A stretch of DNA of 64,000 nucleotides, taken from Deltaproteobacteria bacterium (GTDB lineage Bacteria; Desulfobacterota; Binatia; UTPRO1). A program made the translations under genes and the position numbers. Below are positions 34,730 through 43,610 of this stretch, in pieces. The DNA is taken from contig JADYZW010000014.1 of the NCBI GenBank assembly GCA_020852955.1, forward strand, positions 21,071-85,070, read 5' to 3'. How positions within the stretch are numbered: the first letter of the stretch is position 1; every line of letters starts with the position of its first letter. Under the pieces are notes generated by a model, which made no database searches, was not told the DNA's origin, and saw only the letters and a program-made list of their open reading frames with translations.

Positions 34730-36190
34730 TCACGCGTCGGCGAGCAGTCGCCCGATCAGCACCTTGCCGAGCGGCGAGCGCGGCAGGGCGTCACGGAAGG
34801 TGAGAACGCGAGGCACCTTGTGCGCGGCGAGTCGCTCGCGGCAGTGCGCGCGAAGCTGGTCGGGGGTCGCCGCCGCCGCGAGCACGACGGCGGCCGCGAC
34901 GATCTGCTCGCCGTGTGCGGCGGCGAGGCCGAACGCCGCGGCGTCGGCGACCGCGGGATGGGCGCGCAACGCCGCCTCGACCTCGGCGGGATCGACCTTG
35001 TTTCCCGCCGCGTTGATGAAGAGGCTCGTGCGCCCGGTGACGACGAGCCGCCCGGCGCCGTCGAGGCGTCCGAGATCGCGGGTGCGGAGCGGCGTCTCCG
35101 GGCCGTCCGCCGCCGCCGGGCTCCGGATGACGATCTCGCCGGTCGCGCCGCTCGCGAGCGGGCGGCCCCGCTCGTCCTCGATGGTCACGACGACGTTTCC
35201 GAGCGGTCGGCCGACGGTCGTCGGATCGATCTCCGCGTCGTCGGCGAGGTCGCAGGTCACGCTGCCGGCCTCGGTCAGGCCGTAGAGCTGCCGGATGCCG
35301 ACGCCGAAGCGCTCGCGGAACGCGGTGAAGACCTCGCGCGGCAGGGGCGCGCCGGCGCTCAAGCACAGGCGGAGCGCGCTGAGGTCGACACGGCGGCGCC
35401 GGTCGGTCGCCGCCAACATGCGCAGCATGAAGGGGACGGCCGGGAAGACGGTGACGCGCTCGCGCGCCAGGACCTCGAGGACCTGGCGACGCAGGAAGCG
35501 GGGCCGCAGCACGAGGCTCGCGCCGGCGCGGAGCGCCGCGAGGAGCGCGTTTCCGAGGCCGTGCGCGTGCGACAGCGGGACGACGCCGAGCACGACGTCG
35601 TCGACGCCGAGCCCGGTCGACGTGTGGAAGTTCGCGGCCTCCCACCAGAGGTTGGCGTGCGTGCGCTCGACCCGGTGCGGCCGAGCGACCGTACCCGACG
35701 TCGCGGCGACGAGCGCGGGATCGGCCGGCCGGGGCGGCGTGGCCGCCCGCGGCCGCCGCCGTGCCGCCGCGTCCGCGGCCGTGACCCGCATGCCCCGGGC
35801 GTCGATCGCGAGCCGGATCGGCGCCGCGGCGCGCTCGTCGTCCGGATGGGCGACGAGGGCGTCGATCCGTCCGTCGGCGAAGAGCCGACGGAGCTCGTCT
35901 GGGCGCGCGGTCGGCGGCACCGGAAACGCCGCCGCGCCGGCGGCGAGCACGCCGAGGAAGCCCTCGACGAAGGCGACCGAGCTCGGGAGCGCGAGGGCGA
36001 CGCGGTCGCCCGCGCCGAGACCCGCCGCGCGCAGGATGTCGGCCGCGGCGGCCACCCGTTCCGCGAGCGCCGCGTAGTCGAGCGCCTCGCGCTCGTCGGC
36101 GACGGCGCGACGCGCAGCGCCTCGGGCGACCGCGGCGTCGAGCAGCGAGGGTACGGTCTCGGAGAGAGCGGTCGGTCGCGAGTTCGTCAT
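34730..36190 (-). CDS. AMP-binding acyl/aryl ligase (first gene of the polyketide-like operon)
   Basis: A 486-residue adenylate-forming enzyme. Motifs: a substituted P-loop (AATSGTVARPHRVERTH, in which the usual Lys of TGxPK is absent), VVPLSHAHGLGN, QLYGLTEAGSVTC, and TGRTSLFINAAGNKVDPAEVE, ending in the catalytic Lys of RSPLGKVLIG. It should activate a carboxylic acid starter and load it on CoA or the carrier protein, as ApeH does in aryl polyene pathways. It is short for an acyl-CoA ligase but complete. The ATG was chosen because the gene's own conserved start begins there. It is divergent from a metallo-hydrolase with a 140-bp gap that must hold the operon promoter. Confidence 0.85.
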   Translation of the reverse strand: MTNSRPTALSETVPSLLDAAVARGAARRAVADEREALDYAALAERVAAAADILRAAGLGAGDRVALALPSSVAFVEGFLGVLAAGAAAFPVPPTARPDELRRLFADGRIDALVAHPDDERAAAPIRLAIDARGMRVTAADAAARRRPRAATPPRPADPALVAATSGTVARPHRVERTHANLWWEAANFHTSTGLGVDDVVLGVVPLSHAHGLGNALLAALRAGASLVLRPRFLRRQVLEVLARERVTVFPAVPFMLRMLAATDRRRRVDLSALRLCLSAGAPLPREVFTAFRERFGVGIRQLYGLTEAGSVTCDLADDAEIDPTTVGRPLGNVVVTIEDERGRPLASGATGEIVIRSPAAADGPETPLRTRDLGRLDGAGRLVVTGRTSLFINAAGNKVDPAEVEAALRAHPAVADAAAFGLAAAHGEQIVAAAVVLAAAATPDQLRAHCRERLAAHKVPRVLTFRDALPRSPLGKVLIGRLLADA

Positions 36191-36330
36191 CGACGCCGAG
36201 GCCGCCTGGTAGCACACCGCTTCGAGTTTGCCGAATCGCCGCCAGGGCGTGTGCGCATGCACTTCGGAGATTCCCGCCGCCGCCGCCGGCGTGCTAGCGT
36301 TCGCCGCGTCCACGAGGGAGGATCGTTCGC

Positions 36331-37089
36331 ATGCGGGACCGCGCCTTCGTGTCGGAGATCGCCGCCGACACCTATCGCATCACGACGTACCACGAGCCGT
36401 GGCGCAGTACGGTGAATCAATACCTGATCCTCGGCGAGGAGCCGCTGCTGATCTCGACCGGCCTGCGCGAGCGCTTCGAGGACACCTGGGCGGGGCTCGC
36501 CCAGCTGCTCGATCCGACGACGCTGCGCTACGTCGTCGTCCCCCACTACGAGGCGGACGAGTGCGGCGCCTTGAACGAGCTCTTGCTGCGTGCGCCGAAC
36601 GCGACGCCGCTCGCATCCATGCGGACGGTCGTGACGTCGCTGGCGGACGCGGCGGTACGCTCGCCGCGCGGCCTCGGCGACGGCGAGGTGGTCGACGTCG
36701 GCGCGCATGGCCTCCGCATGCTGGAGGCGCCCTACGTGCACGCGTGGGACGGCATCGTGATCGTCGACGAGCGCACGCAGGTGGCGTTCACGGCGGACCT
36801 CTTCATCCAGCCCGGGCGCGGCGAGGCGCTCGTCCGCGACGACCGCTCGGCGCTGTCGGTGCAGCTCTACAAGACGTTCTACGGCGCGCCGCCGGATGCC
36901 TATCTGCACCGCGCGCTCGACCGCATCGAGGTCGCGCACCCGACGATGCTGGCTCCCGGACACGGCGCGGCGCTCGCCGGGAACCTGGCGCCCTACTATC
37001 GCGCCTACCGCGCGCTCGCCGGCGAGCAGCGCGCCGCGCGGGAGGCGACGACGCCGTCGTCGTCGCTGCGCAAGTCGGCGGGCTCCTGA
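36331..37089 (+). CDS. Metallo-beta-lactamase-fold hydrolase (flavodiiron ODP-like)
   Basis: A 252-residue protein with the domain order of the oxygen-reducing half of flavodiiron proteins, but no flavodoxin domain. Metal ligands are suggested by VVVPHYEADECGALNELL (the H-x-E-x-D motif), the Asp of FTADLFI and the final APGHG. The second ligand histidine is less clear. A ribosome binding site GAGGGAGG precedes the ATG. Substrate unknown; proteins of this type are often annotated as MBL-fold hydrolases. It is divergent from the polyketide-like operon. Confidence 0.75.
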   Translation: MRDRAFVSEIAADTYRITTYHEPWRSTVNQYLILGEEPLLISTGLRERFEDTWAGLAQLLDPTTLRYVVVPHYEADECGALNELLLRAPNATPLASMRTVVTSLADAAVRSPRGLGDGEVVDVGAHGLRMLEAPYVHAWDGIVIVDERTQVAFTADLFIQPGRGEALVRDDRSALSVQLYKTFYGAPPDAYLHRALDRIEVAHPTMLAPGHGAALAGNLAPYYRAYRALAGEQRAAREATTPSSSLRKSAGS

Positions 37090-37147
37090 CGCCGCGACGA
37101 CCGCGTCGCCTTCCCGTGGCGCGGCTCGTCGGCTAGATACGCGCGCC

Positions 37148-39034
37148 ATGGCCGTGCAGCCGACGTCGTCGCGCCTGCGGTGGATCGCGCCGGCCTCGGT
37201 CGTGCTGCTGGCGGTCGCGTTCTCGGTGCACCGGCTCGAAGACTTCGACACGTGGTACCACCTCGCCGCGGGGCGGCTCATGCTCGCGACCGGAACGTGG
37301 CCGGCGACGAACACGTTCTCGCTGACGGCGCCCGCGTACCCCTGGATCGACCTGCACTGGATCTTCCAGCTGCTCCTCTACGGGGCATGGACGATCGGCG
37401 GCGTCGACGGCGCGATCGTGCTCGCGGCGACGTTGATGGGCGTCACGACGTTCGTGCTGTACGGCGCCGCGCGGCGCTTCGCGCCGCCGGCGTTCGCGGC
37501 GTTCCTCCTGGCGCTCGCGCTCGTGATTTCGTCGCCGCGCTTCGTGCCGCGGCCGGAGCTGTTGTCCTTCCTGTACTTCGCCCTCTACCTCCGGCTGCTC
37601 GAGGGCCGACTCCGCAACGGGCGCGCCGTCTTCCTCCTCGTGCCGCTCCAGATCCTGTGGGTGAACACGCAGGGCATCTTCGCGGTCGGGATCGCGCTGA
37701 TCGGGTGCTACTGGCTCGGCGCGACGCTCGCGTTCCTGCCGCTCCCCCGCGGCTGGCGCGAGGAGAGCGCGCTCGACCCGGCGGCCTGGCGGCGGCTGAC
37801 CGCGGTTCTCGGGCTGGCGACGCTCGCGTGCCTCCTGAATCCCTGGGGGGTCGAGGGCGCGCTCTTTCCGCTCCAGCTCCTCCCGCGCGTGACGGGCAGC
37901 TCGCTCTTCTCGTCGCGCATCGGCGAGTTCCGACCGCCGCTGGCGTCGGGGTACGCGCCGCTGCTCGTGGACACATGGGTCGCGCTGCTCGCGCTCGCGG
38001 CCGCGTCCTTCGTCGTGAACCTGCGCCGCTGGCATCTCGGCCGCGTCTTCGCGACGCTCGCCTTCGGGTACCTGTCGACGCAGTCGCTGCGCAACATGGC
38101 GTTCTTCGGCTGGATCGCGGCGCCGGTGATCGCGGCGAACGTCGGCCCGTGGCTCGCGCGCCGAACCGTCCCGTCCGCGGCGCGCTCGGCCCTCGCGGCG
38201 GTCGGGATCGGCGGCATCCTGCTGCTGATCGGGGCGGTCGTGACCAACCAGTACTCCCGCGTCATGCGCATCGAGCGCGAGTTCGGGTTCGGGGTGTCAC
38301 GCGCGCGCTTCCCGAGCGACGCCGTCGCCTTCGTCGAGCGGACGGACGTCACCGGCCGCGCGTTCAATTGCCTGGCGATGGGCGGGTATCTCGCGTGGAG
38401 CCGGCCGAACGATCGGGTCTTCGTGGACGGTCGGCTCGAAGCCTTTCCGGAGTCCGTCTTCCGGCGCTACTTCGCGGTCATGGAGCGGCCGGACATGTGG
38501 CCGCAGGACGTCGCGCCGTACGAGCCCGACTACGCGTTCGTCTACCACGGCTGGTCCAACCGGCTCCCCCTGGTGAGCTATCTGGCGAGGGGACACGGGT
38601 GGACGATGGTGTACTACGACGAGATCGCGTCGGTATTCGTGCCGAGCGACGACGCGCATCGCGAGACGCGCGAGCGCGCGCTGTCCGCGTTCGGCGAGAT
38701 CCGCCGCGCGCGGCTGGCCGCGCCCGATCCCGAGCCGCCGAGCGCCTGGCGCCGCGCGCTCTCCGTGCCGGTCGCCGAGGCCTGGCGACAGCGCGCGTCC
38801 GGCAACATGCTGCGCAGCGTCGGGCTTCCCGACGAGGCCGCGCGCGCCTTCCGTCGCGCCCTCGCCCTCGACCCCGACGACACGGACGCGCGCACCAACC
38901 TCGGCTTCGTCTATTGGTCCCTGAACCAGCGCGACGCCGCCGTCGAGGCATGGCGCGAGGTGCTGCGCCGCGACCCCGCCAACGAGCGCGTGGCGCAGAC
39001 CCTCGCGCGCGTGGCCGGCGCCGCCGCGCGCTGA
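37148..39034 (+). CDS. Polytopic membrane protein with C-terminal TPRs
   Basis: A 628-residue protein with about ten hydrophobic segments in the first 400 residues. It carries a short motif near the N-terminus (FDTWYHLAAGRLML) and polar loops (NRLPLVSYLARGHGWTM), which together resemble GT-C-type glycosyltransferases or their relatives. The last 70 residues hold two TPR-like repeats (AARAFRRALALDPDDTDARTNLG). No catalytic DxD can be fixed. It may transfer sugars to lipid or protein at the membrane. The start ATG lies 58 bp after the previous gene. A strong hairpin follows the stop. Confidence 0.7.
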   Translation: MAVQPTSSRLRWIAPASVVLLAVAFSVHRLEDFDTWYHLAAGRLMLATGTWPATNTFSLTAPAYPWIDLHWIFQLLLYGAWTIGGVDGAIVLAATLMGVTTFVLYGAARRFAPPAFAAFLLALALVISSPRFVPRPELLSFLYFALYLRLLEGRLRNGRAVFLLVPLQILWVNTQGIFAVGIALIGCYWLGATLAFLPLPRGWREESALDPAAWRRLTAVLGLATLACLLNPWGVEGALFPLQLLPRVTGSSLFSSRIGEFRPPLASGYAPLLVDTWVALLALAAASFVVNLRRWHLGRVFATLAFGYLSTQSLRNMAFFGWIAAPVIAANVGPWLARRTVPSAARSALAAVGIGGILLLIGAVVTNQYSRVMRIEREFGFGVSRARFPSDAVAFVERTDVTGRAFNCLAMGGYLAWSRPNDRVFVDGRLEAFPESVFRRYFAVMERPDMWPQDVAPYEPDYAFVYHGWSNRLPLVSYLARGHGWTMVYYDEIASVFVPSDDAHRETRERALSAFGEIRRARLAAPDPEPPSAWRRALSVPVAEAWRQRASGNMLRSVGLPDEAARAFRRALALDPDDTDARTNLGFVYWSLNQRDAAVEAWREVLRRDPANERVAQTLARVAGAAAR

Positions 39035-39045
39035 CCGCCGACCGA

Positions 39046-39085
39046 CGCGGGAGGCGGTGGGGCCCCGCGGCCGCCGCCTCCCGCG
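39046..39085. terminator. Bidirectional hairpin terminator
   Basis: Perfect 12-bp arms CGCGGGAGGCGG and CCGCCTCCCGCG around a 16-nt GC-rich loop, placed between two convergent stop codons. No U-tract. Confidence 0.7.
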
Positions 39086-39088
39086 CCC

Positions 39089-40564
39089 TCAGCGTTGCGG
39101 GGAGAGCGTCAGGAACACGGTGCTCTCGCCTCGCCGCACGAGCAGCAGGACCGGCGGGGAGGCCTTGGAAAGCGCGGCGGCGGCGGTGCGCGCCGAGTCG
39201 ACGTCGCGCCGGTCGACCTGCAGGATCAGATCGCCCGGACGTATGCCGGCCTCTTCGGCGGCGCTGCCGTTCGCGACGCCGGTGACGAGGGCGCCGACGG
39301 CGTCGCGACCGTAGCCGAGCTGGCGGCGCGTCTGGTCGGTCAGGGTGTCGAGCTGGAGCCCGAGGCTTCCCGCCGACGCATTGCCGCCGTCCTCGTCCTC
39401 GCCGGGTGCGGACTCGCCGCCGCGGGCGATGTCCTCGGGCTGTTTCCCGACCTTGACGTCGAGGCTGCGCTCCCTGCCGTCGCGGACGACCTGGAGCCGC
39501 GTCGTGCTGCCGGGAGACATGGTGGCGATCGTGCGGGAGAGCTGGCCGGGCTCGGAGATCGGTTTGCCGTCCATGCCGATCACCACGTCGCCGCGCTTCA
39601 ATCCCGAGACGTCGGCCGGGCTCTTCGCGATGACGTCGGCGATGAGCGCGCCTTCGGTGTCGCCGAGGCCGAGCGCTTGCCGCAGGTCGGGGCCGAGCGG
39701 CTGGATGCTGACGCCGAGCCAGCCGCGCGTCACCTTGCCGCTCGCGCGTAGCTGATCGACGACCGCGCGCGCCAGGTTGATCGGGGTCGCGAAGCCGATG
39801 CCGATGTTGCCTCCGCTCTGGCTGAAGATCGCCGTGTTGATGCCGATGACGCGGCCGCGCTGGTCGAAGAGCGGCCCGCCGGAATTGCCCGGGTTGATGG
39901 AGGCGTCGGTCTGGATGAAGTCGTCGTAGGGGCCGGCGCCGATCACGCGGTCGCGGGCCGACACGATGCCGGCCGTGAGCGTGTGCGAGAGGCCGAACGG
40001 GTTGCCGGCGGCGAGCACCCAGTCGCCGACCTGCAGCTTGTCGGAATCGCCGAGCGGGACGGTCGGGATCTTGGCATCGGGTTTGATCTTCAAGAGCGCG
40101 ACGTCGGTCTTGGCGTCCTCGCCGACGAGCTTCGCCTTGTAGGACTTGCCGGTGGAGAACTGCACGTCGATGTCGTCGGCGCCTTCGACGACGTGCCGAT
40201 TCGTCACGATGTAGCCGGCCTCGTCGATCACGAAGCCCGAGCCGAGGCTGCGCTGCTTCGACGGGCCCCGCCGGCCTCCGCCGAAGCGGTCCCAGAAGTC
40301 CTCGCCGAAGAACTGCTCGAACGGATCCTGGCCGCGCGGGAACTGGCGGCGCTGCGTGCGGGCCGGGACGTTCTTGGTGGTGTTGATGTTGACGACCGCG
40401 GGCATCACCTCCTGCGCGAGCGCGGCGAACGACGGGATGGCGGCGTCCATCTGCGACTCGATCCTCGCCGGCGTGAGCGCGGCGAAGACGAGCGCCCCGA
40501 TGGCGCCGCCGCTCAGGCTGATCAGCGCGAGGTGCCAGGGCCGCATGCGGACTTCGGTCTTCAT
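39089..40564 (-). CDS. DegP/DegQ (Do) family serine protease with two PDZ domains
   Basis: A 491-residue periplasmic protease/chaperone. The N-terminal membrane anchor is followed by the trypsin domain with His in IVTNRHVVEG, Asp in KTDVALLKI and Ser in NPGNSGGPLFD. Two PDZ domains follow, ending in DVKVGKQPEDIAR and LTLSPQR. An AAGGAGG lies 11 nt before the ATG. It degrades or refolds damaged envelope proteins. A Gly-rich loop (FWDRFGGGRRGPSK) matches the regulatory LA loop. No sigma-E site was tested. It is divergent from the flippase-like gene. Confidence 0.93.
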   Translation of the reverse strand: MKTEVRMRPWHLALISLSGGAIGALVFAALTPARIESQMDAAIPSFAALAQEVMPAVVNINTTKNVPARTQRRQFPRGQDPFEQFFGEDFWDRFGGGRRGPSKQRSLGSGFVIDEAGYIVTNRHVVEGADDIDVQFSTGKSYKAKLVGEDAKTDVALLKIKPDAKIPTVPLGDSDKLQVGDWVLAAGNPFGLSHTLTAGIVSARDRVIGAGPYDDFIQTDASINPGNSGGPLFDQRGRVIGINTAIFSQSGGNIGIGFATPINLARAVVDQLRASGKVTRGWLGVSIQPLGPDLRQALGLGDTEGALIADVIAKSPADVSGLKRGDVVIGMDGKPISEPGQLSRTIATMSPGSTTRLQVVRDGRERSLDVKVGKQPEDIARGGESAPGEDEDGGNASAGSLGLQLDTLTDQTRRQLGYGRDAVGALVTGVANGSAAEEAGIRPGDLILQVDRRDVDSARTAAAALSKASPPVLLLVRRGESTVFLTLSPQR

Positions 40565-40704
40565 GATCCGTTCCTCCTTGAATCGACGGCGTCGCCGTCG
40601 CGAGCGATGCGCTCCGTGCCGCGTATTGTGGCCGAGGTCGGTGAGAACGCAATCCGGCTTGACACGCTTGCTTTTCGACATCCGAGAGGGGACTCTGCGC
40701 GCGG

Positions 40705-41667
40705 ATGGCGGCGGCGGACGGGAAGGGCGGCGGGCTGCGGCGCCTGCTGCAGGTCGGCGTGACGGTGGCGGCGGTCGTGCTGATCGCCCGGGTCGTCGAC
40801 CCGCGGGCCACGATGCGGATCCTCGGGGAGGCGCGCGTCGGGTGGGTCGTCCTGGCCGTCTGGTTGTACGTGGTCGGGCAGATCATGAGCGCGTTCCGCT
40901 GGTGGCTGATCGGGCGTTCGGTGGGTCTCGGCGGCCGCATCACCGATTACGTGCGCTACTATTTCATCGGCATGTTCTTCATGTCGTTCGGCCCGAGCAC
41001 GCTCGGCGGCGATTTCGTCCGCGGCCTCTATCTCGCCGAGGGCGGGCAGCGGCGCGGGCGCGCGTTCAATTCGGTGGTGTTCGACCGCCTGAACGGGCTC
41101 GTGGTCCTGGTCGCGATCGGCGCGGCGGCCTTCCTGATCTTTCCCGGGTACCGCGGTCTCGCGCCGGAGTTCACGCTCATGTTCTGGGTCACGGTCGCGT
41201 TCGGCGGCGCCCTGCTCTTCGGGTGGTTGCTCGCGCCGTGGCTCGTGCGAATGCTGTTGCCGCCGGATCATCGCCTCCGCCACTTCGTCGAGGTCGATCT
41301 CGGACCCTTCTGGACCGACCGACGCATGCTGCTCGCGGCGTCCACCGTGTCGTTCTGCTTCCACCTGGTGCAGATCGCGGCCCAGTGGGTGGTGAGCCGC
41401 GCGATCGGCGTCGAGGTTCCGCTCTCGTACATCGCCGTCTTCCACCCGCTCGTGAGCGCGGTGGCGTCGATCCCCGTCACGTTCTCCGGGATCGGGCTCC
41501 GCGAGGGGGGATACCTCTACTTCCTCACGAAGCTCGGCGTCGATCAGGCGAGCGCCGTCGCCTACGGGGTGCTCTGGCTCTTCGTGATCATCACGAACAG
41601 CCTGCTCGGCGGCCTGGTGTTCCTCGCGAGCGGCGCGCGGCTGCCGGCGCTGCGCGCCGACGGCTGA
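40705..41667 (+). CDS. Lysylphosphatidylglycerol synthase TM / UPF0104 flippase-like membrane protein
   Basis: A 320-residue polytopic membrane protein with about eight segments, the UPF0104/LPG-synthase transmembrane family. Typical segments are SAFRWWLIGRSVGLGG, FFMSFGPSTLGGDFVRG and VFDRLNGLVVLVAIG, and the C-terminal IPVTFSGIGLREGGYLYFL. Members move or flip lipid-linked molecules or assist glycolipid synthesis, and the substrate is not known here. No synthase domain is attached. The 140-bp divergent gap to the DegQ-like gene has no further gene. Confidence 0.85.
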   Translation: MAAADGKGGGLRRLLQVGVTVAAVVLIARVVDPRATMRILGEARVGWVVLAVWLYVVGQIMSAFRWWLIGRSVGLGGRITDYVRYYFIGMFFMSFGPSTLGGDFVRGLYLAEGGQRRGRAFNSVVFDRLNGLVVLVAIGAAAFLIFPGYRGLAPEFTLMFWVTVAFGGALLFGWLLAPWLVRMLLPPDHRLRHFVEVDLGPFWTDRRMLLAASTVSFCFHLVQIAAQWVVSRAIGVEVPLSYIAVFHPLVSAVASIPVTFSGIGLREGGYLYFLTKLGVDQASAVAYGVLWLFVIITNSLLGGLVFLASGARLPALRADG

Positions 41668-41695
41668 CGGCCGGGCGGCATCCGGGACCGCCGCC

Positions 41696-42853
41696 TCAGG
41701 TCCGGTCGCCGCTCGCCGCGTGCAGGCGCAGCATCTCCACGATCACCTCCGCCGTCCGGACCATGTCGCTCACGCGCAGCCACTCCTTCACGGTATGGAT
41801 GTCGCGCATGCCGGTGCCGAGGTTGGCGACCTGGAACCCGCGTCGGTTGAGCACGTTCGCATCGCATCCGCCGCCCATGGGGGCGCTTTCGACGTGGTGG
41901 CCGAGCGTCGCCGCGGCGCGGAGCACGAGTTGCACGATCGGGGCCGCGTCGGGCACGGCCATCGCGTCGTAGCTGCGCTCGATCGTGCTCTCGACGCGGG
42001 CGCGGGCCGCACGCCCGTCGACCGTGATCACGTGGCGCGCCGCCGCCGTTTCGAGCGCCGACCGCATGGCCGCGCACTGGGCGGAGAGCTTCGCCTCGTC
42101 GTGGCTCCGCGCCTCCCCCTCGAGTCGGACGAGCTTCGGCACGACGTTGACGGCACTGCCGCCGCCGACGAGCCCGATGTTGGCCGTCGTCTCCTCGTCG
42201 ATGCGGCCGAGCCGCATGGCCGCGACACCCTCCGCCGCGACCTGGATCGCGTTGATGCCCTTCTCCGGCGCCATGCCGGCATGCGCTTCGAGGCCGTGCA
42301 CCTCGAACACGAGACGATTCGATGCGGGCGCACGGGTGAAGAGGTACCCCGGGGCGTCGCTGTCGAGCACGAGCCCGGCGCGGGCGGTGAGGGCGCTCAC
42401 GTCGAGGTGCTTGGCGCCGAGGAGGCCGACTTCCTCGCAGATCGTGAACGCGACCTCGACGTCGCCATGGGGGATGCGGTCGTCGCGGAGCGCGCGCAGC
42501 ACCTCGCACACGATCGCGCACCCGGACTTGTCGTCGCCGCCGAGCACGGTCGTGCCGTCGCTCCGGATCGTGTCGCCGTCGAGGACCGGCTTCACGCCCT
42601 CGCCGGGGACGACCGTGTCCATGTGCGCGGAGAGGAGGAGCGGGGCGACGGCGGCCGGGCCGCGCAGGCGGGCGAGCACGTTTCCGGTCGAGCCGCCGAC
42701 CCTGGCGCCGGCATCGTCGAACCAGACCTCGGCCCCGAGCGTCCGCAGCTCCGCGGCGAGGCGCTCCGCGATCGCCTTCTCCTGCCGCGAGTGGCTGTCG
42801 ATGCGCACGAGTTCGAGGAACAGGGCGGTGAGGCGGTCGCGCGAGATGGCCAC
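41696..42853 (-). CDS. M20/M28-family peptidase (PepT-like)
   Basis: A 385-residue metallopeptidase starting at GTG. Metal-binding motifs are SAHMDTVVPG (His, Asp), GGDDKSG (bridging Asp), CEEVGLLGAK (catalytic Glu and metal Glu) and a C-terminal MGGGCDANVLN region. The middle dimerisation domain GLEAHAGMAPEKGINAI is typical for tripeptide aminopeptidase-like enzymes. It is cytoplasmic and probably recycles peptides. A hairpin separates it from the pilin gene upstream. Confidence 0.87.
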   Translation of the reverse strand: MAISRDRLTALFLELVRIDSHSRQEKAIAERLAAELRTLGAEVWFDDAGARVGGSTGNVLARLRGPAAVAPLLLSAHMDTVVPGEGVKPVLDGDTIRSDGTTVLGGDDKSGCAIVCEVLRALRDDRIPHGDVEVAFTICEEVGLLGAKHLDVSALTARAGLVLDSDAPGYLFTRAPASNRLVFEVHGLEAHAGMAPEKGINAIQVAAEGVAAMRLGRIDEETTANIGLVGGGSAVNVVPKLVRLEGEARSHDEAKLSAQCAAMRSALETAAARHVITVDGRAARARVESTIERSYDAMAVPDAAPIVQLVLRAAATLGHHVESAPMGGGCDANVLNRRGFQVANLGTGMRDIHTVKEWLRVSDMVRTAEVIVEMLRLHAASGDRT

Positions 42854-42888
42854 GGGGCCGTTCTATGCGGGTCCCTCCACACGCAGCA

Positions 42889-42919
42889 ATGCCGGCAGTT
42901 CGTGGCGAACTGCCGGCAT
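42889..42919. terminator. Hairpin after the pilin gene
   Basis: Perfect 14-bp arms ATGCCGGCAGTTCG and CGAACTGCCGGCAT with a 3-nt loop, 37 nt past the pilin stop on the minus strand. The very short loop and perfect stem make a strong RNA hairpin. No U-tract. Confidence 0.7.
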
Positions 42920-42955
42920 CGTGTGGGGGTGGTGGAGCGGGGGGTGTGAAGCAGC

Positions 42956-43339
42956 TCAGTCGCTGATGACGAGGTTCGGCTCGCCGGGGAGCGGGTCGCT
43001 CACCCAGTCGTATTCGTGGGAGGCCTGCGGGTGGAGGCCGTGGATGCGGAAGGAGCTGGCGATGTCGCCGCTGTTCCCGGCCGAGATCGTGATCTCGACG
43101 TCCTCCTCCAGGACCATGCCGTCGAGGCTGTTGATGTCGTTGCTGTAGGTCGAGTTGCTCGCGAAGTACGCCTCTTCGCCCGTCGCCACGTGGCGGACCT
43201 GGGACTCGACGATCGAGTCGAAGCCGCGCGCCCGGTAGGACGCGTACTGCGGGATGGCGATGCTGGCGAGGATGCCGACGATGGAGACGACGACCAGCAG
43301 CTCCAGGAGTGTGAATCCGCCCTCGTGACGCGTTGCCAT
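42956..43339 (-). CDS. Type IV pilin / pseudopilin
   Basis: A 127-residue prepilin. The leader MATRHEGG is followed by the cleavage and methylation site GFTLLELLVVVSIVGILASIA, with Glu5 of the mature chain, then a soluble domain (ATGEEAYFASNSTYS). The C-terminal part is short for PilA and resembles minor pilins. No other pilus gene is near, so it would depend on a distant assembly machinery. The start ATG was chosen by the leader; the open frame reaches further up without support. Confidence 0.85.
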   Translation of the reverse strand: MATRHEGGFTLLELLVVVSIVGILASIAIPQYASYRARGFDSIVESQVRHVATGEEAYFASNSTYSNDINSLDGMVLEEDVEITISAGNSGDIASSFRIHGLHPQASHEYDWVSDPLPGEPNLVISD

Positions 43340-43610
43340 GGCCGGCAGCGAAGCAAGCCGGGTGCCAGCGCCTCTCCGCGGGTCGCCCCGGTCGGCCCGC
43401 CCGTCGCGGCGGGGAAATTCTCCAGGTATCCCCGGGAGGAGGCCCGCATCTGACGGCGGCGCGGATGACGCTCGCTGCCAAGAATTGTCATCGCTCGGCG
43501 GCGGCCTTCGGCCGGCGGCGAGCCGGTGACGTTCCGCGCTCCCGTCCCACGCGCCGAGCACCGGCGTTCGTCGGGGGCGCCGGACATGACGAACGCTACG
43601 TCGAGTGCGA

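Noticed and set aside
43340..43610. Weak GC-rich hairpin between pilin and pckG
   Set aside because: Only a 5-bp perfect stem and no conserved placement, too weak to call a terminator.
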